Positions 5,275 to 5,354 of a stretch of DNA of 5,354 nucleotides are shown here, in pieces. The position numbers were made by a program, and so were the translations under genes. Source of the stretch: an uncultured Bacilli bacterium (lineage in GTDB: Bacteria; Bacillota_I; Bacilli_A; RF39; UBA660); NCBI GenBank assembly GCA_947630205.1, contig CANRGW010000087.1, positions 1 through 5,354 of the forward strand, in the 5' to 3' direction. Numbering within the stretch: position 1 is the stretch's first letter; each line of letters begins with the position of its first letter. The notes beneath the pieces were generated by a model, which did not search any database, was not told the origin of the DNA, and was given only the letters and a program-made list of their open reading frames with translations.

Positions 5275-5354
5275 TTTATTTTTATTTATTATCATAGTAT
5301 ATGACACATTTGAAAAATCGGATGCTTTCCCTTTCTTTTCATTTCTTATGAAAG
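5275..5354. other. Window edge with no supported gene
   Basis: Only short open frames are seen on either strand. A 13-base palindrome, TCATAGTATATGA, lies at 5292-5304. With 4903-5274 this completes about 450 bases without a recognisable protein gene, holding only the control elements listed separately. Confidence 0.5.

Noticed and set aside
5290..5343. Short minus-strand frame starting ATGAAAAGAAAG (16 codons)
   Set aside because: No ribosome binding site and too short to separate from chance.
5142..5354. Known riboswitch (c-di-GMP, SAM, ydaO, preQ1, guanidine) or a second T-box in the surface-gene leader
   Set aside because: None of the conserved core motifs of these classes, including UGGNACC and GGUG for a T-box, could be found.
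1..5354. CRISPR array, tRNA, rRNA, transposase or DGR reverse transcriptase
   Set aside because: No regularly spaced repeats, no cloverleaf or rRNA-like sequence, and no reading frame with the relevant motifs was seen on either strand.

Overview
This is an AT-rich, Bacillota-type window in which every supported gene lies on the minus strand, so transcription runs from high to low coordinates. Three things point to a low-GC Gram-positive relative, probably an uncultured gut-type member of the Bacilli/Mollicutes-adjacent lineages. These are a valine T-box leader, AGGAGG-like ribosome binding sites, and a secreted protein with a TasA/camelysin-like N-terminus. TGG is used for Trp and no in-frame TGA was seen, so the standard bacterial code applies. 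The lineage is inference.

Layout in the direction of transcription: (1) Positions 5354-4903 are a non-coding control region of about 450 bases. It holds three TTGACA repeats, an inverted repeat wrapped around a TATAAT box, a good sigma-A promoter, and a leader of about 247 nt. The leader contains a G8 tract (C8 on the plus strand) and two overlapping, mutually exclusive hairpins, one of them terminator-like. (2) Positions 4902-3208 encode a 564-residue secreted or surface protein: an N-terminal signal/TasA-like part followed by a DUF6273-like domain. The stretch coding for its last variable-looking loop is sharply GC-rich (about 61% over 100 bases, against about 31% in the next 100 bases). 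(3) Positions 3203-2957 hold a promoter and a valine T-box riboswitch (specifier GUA, antiterminator bulge UGGU, 10-bp terminator). (4) Positions 2941-416 encode a complete valyl-tRNA synthetase, with an intrinsic terminator starting at the last base of its stop codon. (5) Positions 304-1 are the 5' part of a membrane-anchored Ig-like (DUF5011/Big_3-type) protein that runs off the window.

valS is housekeeping and is controlled by uncharged tRNA-Val. The two flanking genes look like cell-surface functions. No terminator is visible between the surface-protein gene and the valS T-box, so the T-box terminator may also set the 3' end of the surface-protein mRNA. The least ordinary parts are the GC-rich cassette at the 3' end of the surface gene, which could be a hypervariable region of the kind diversified by retroelements or gene conversion, and the complex leader upstream of that gene. 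No reverse transcriptase, template repeat, transposase, CRISPR array, tRNA or rRNA is visible.
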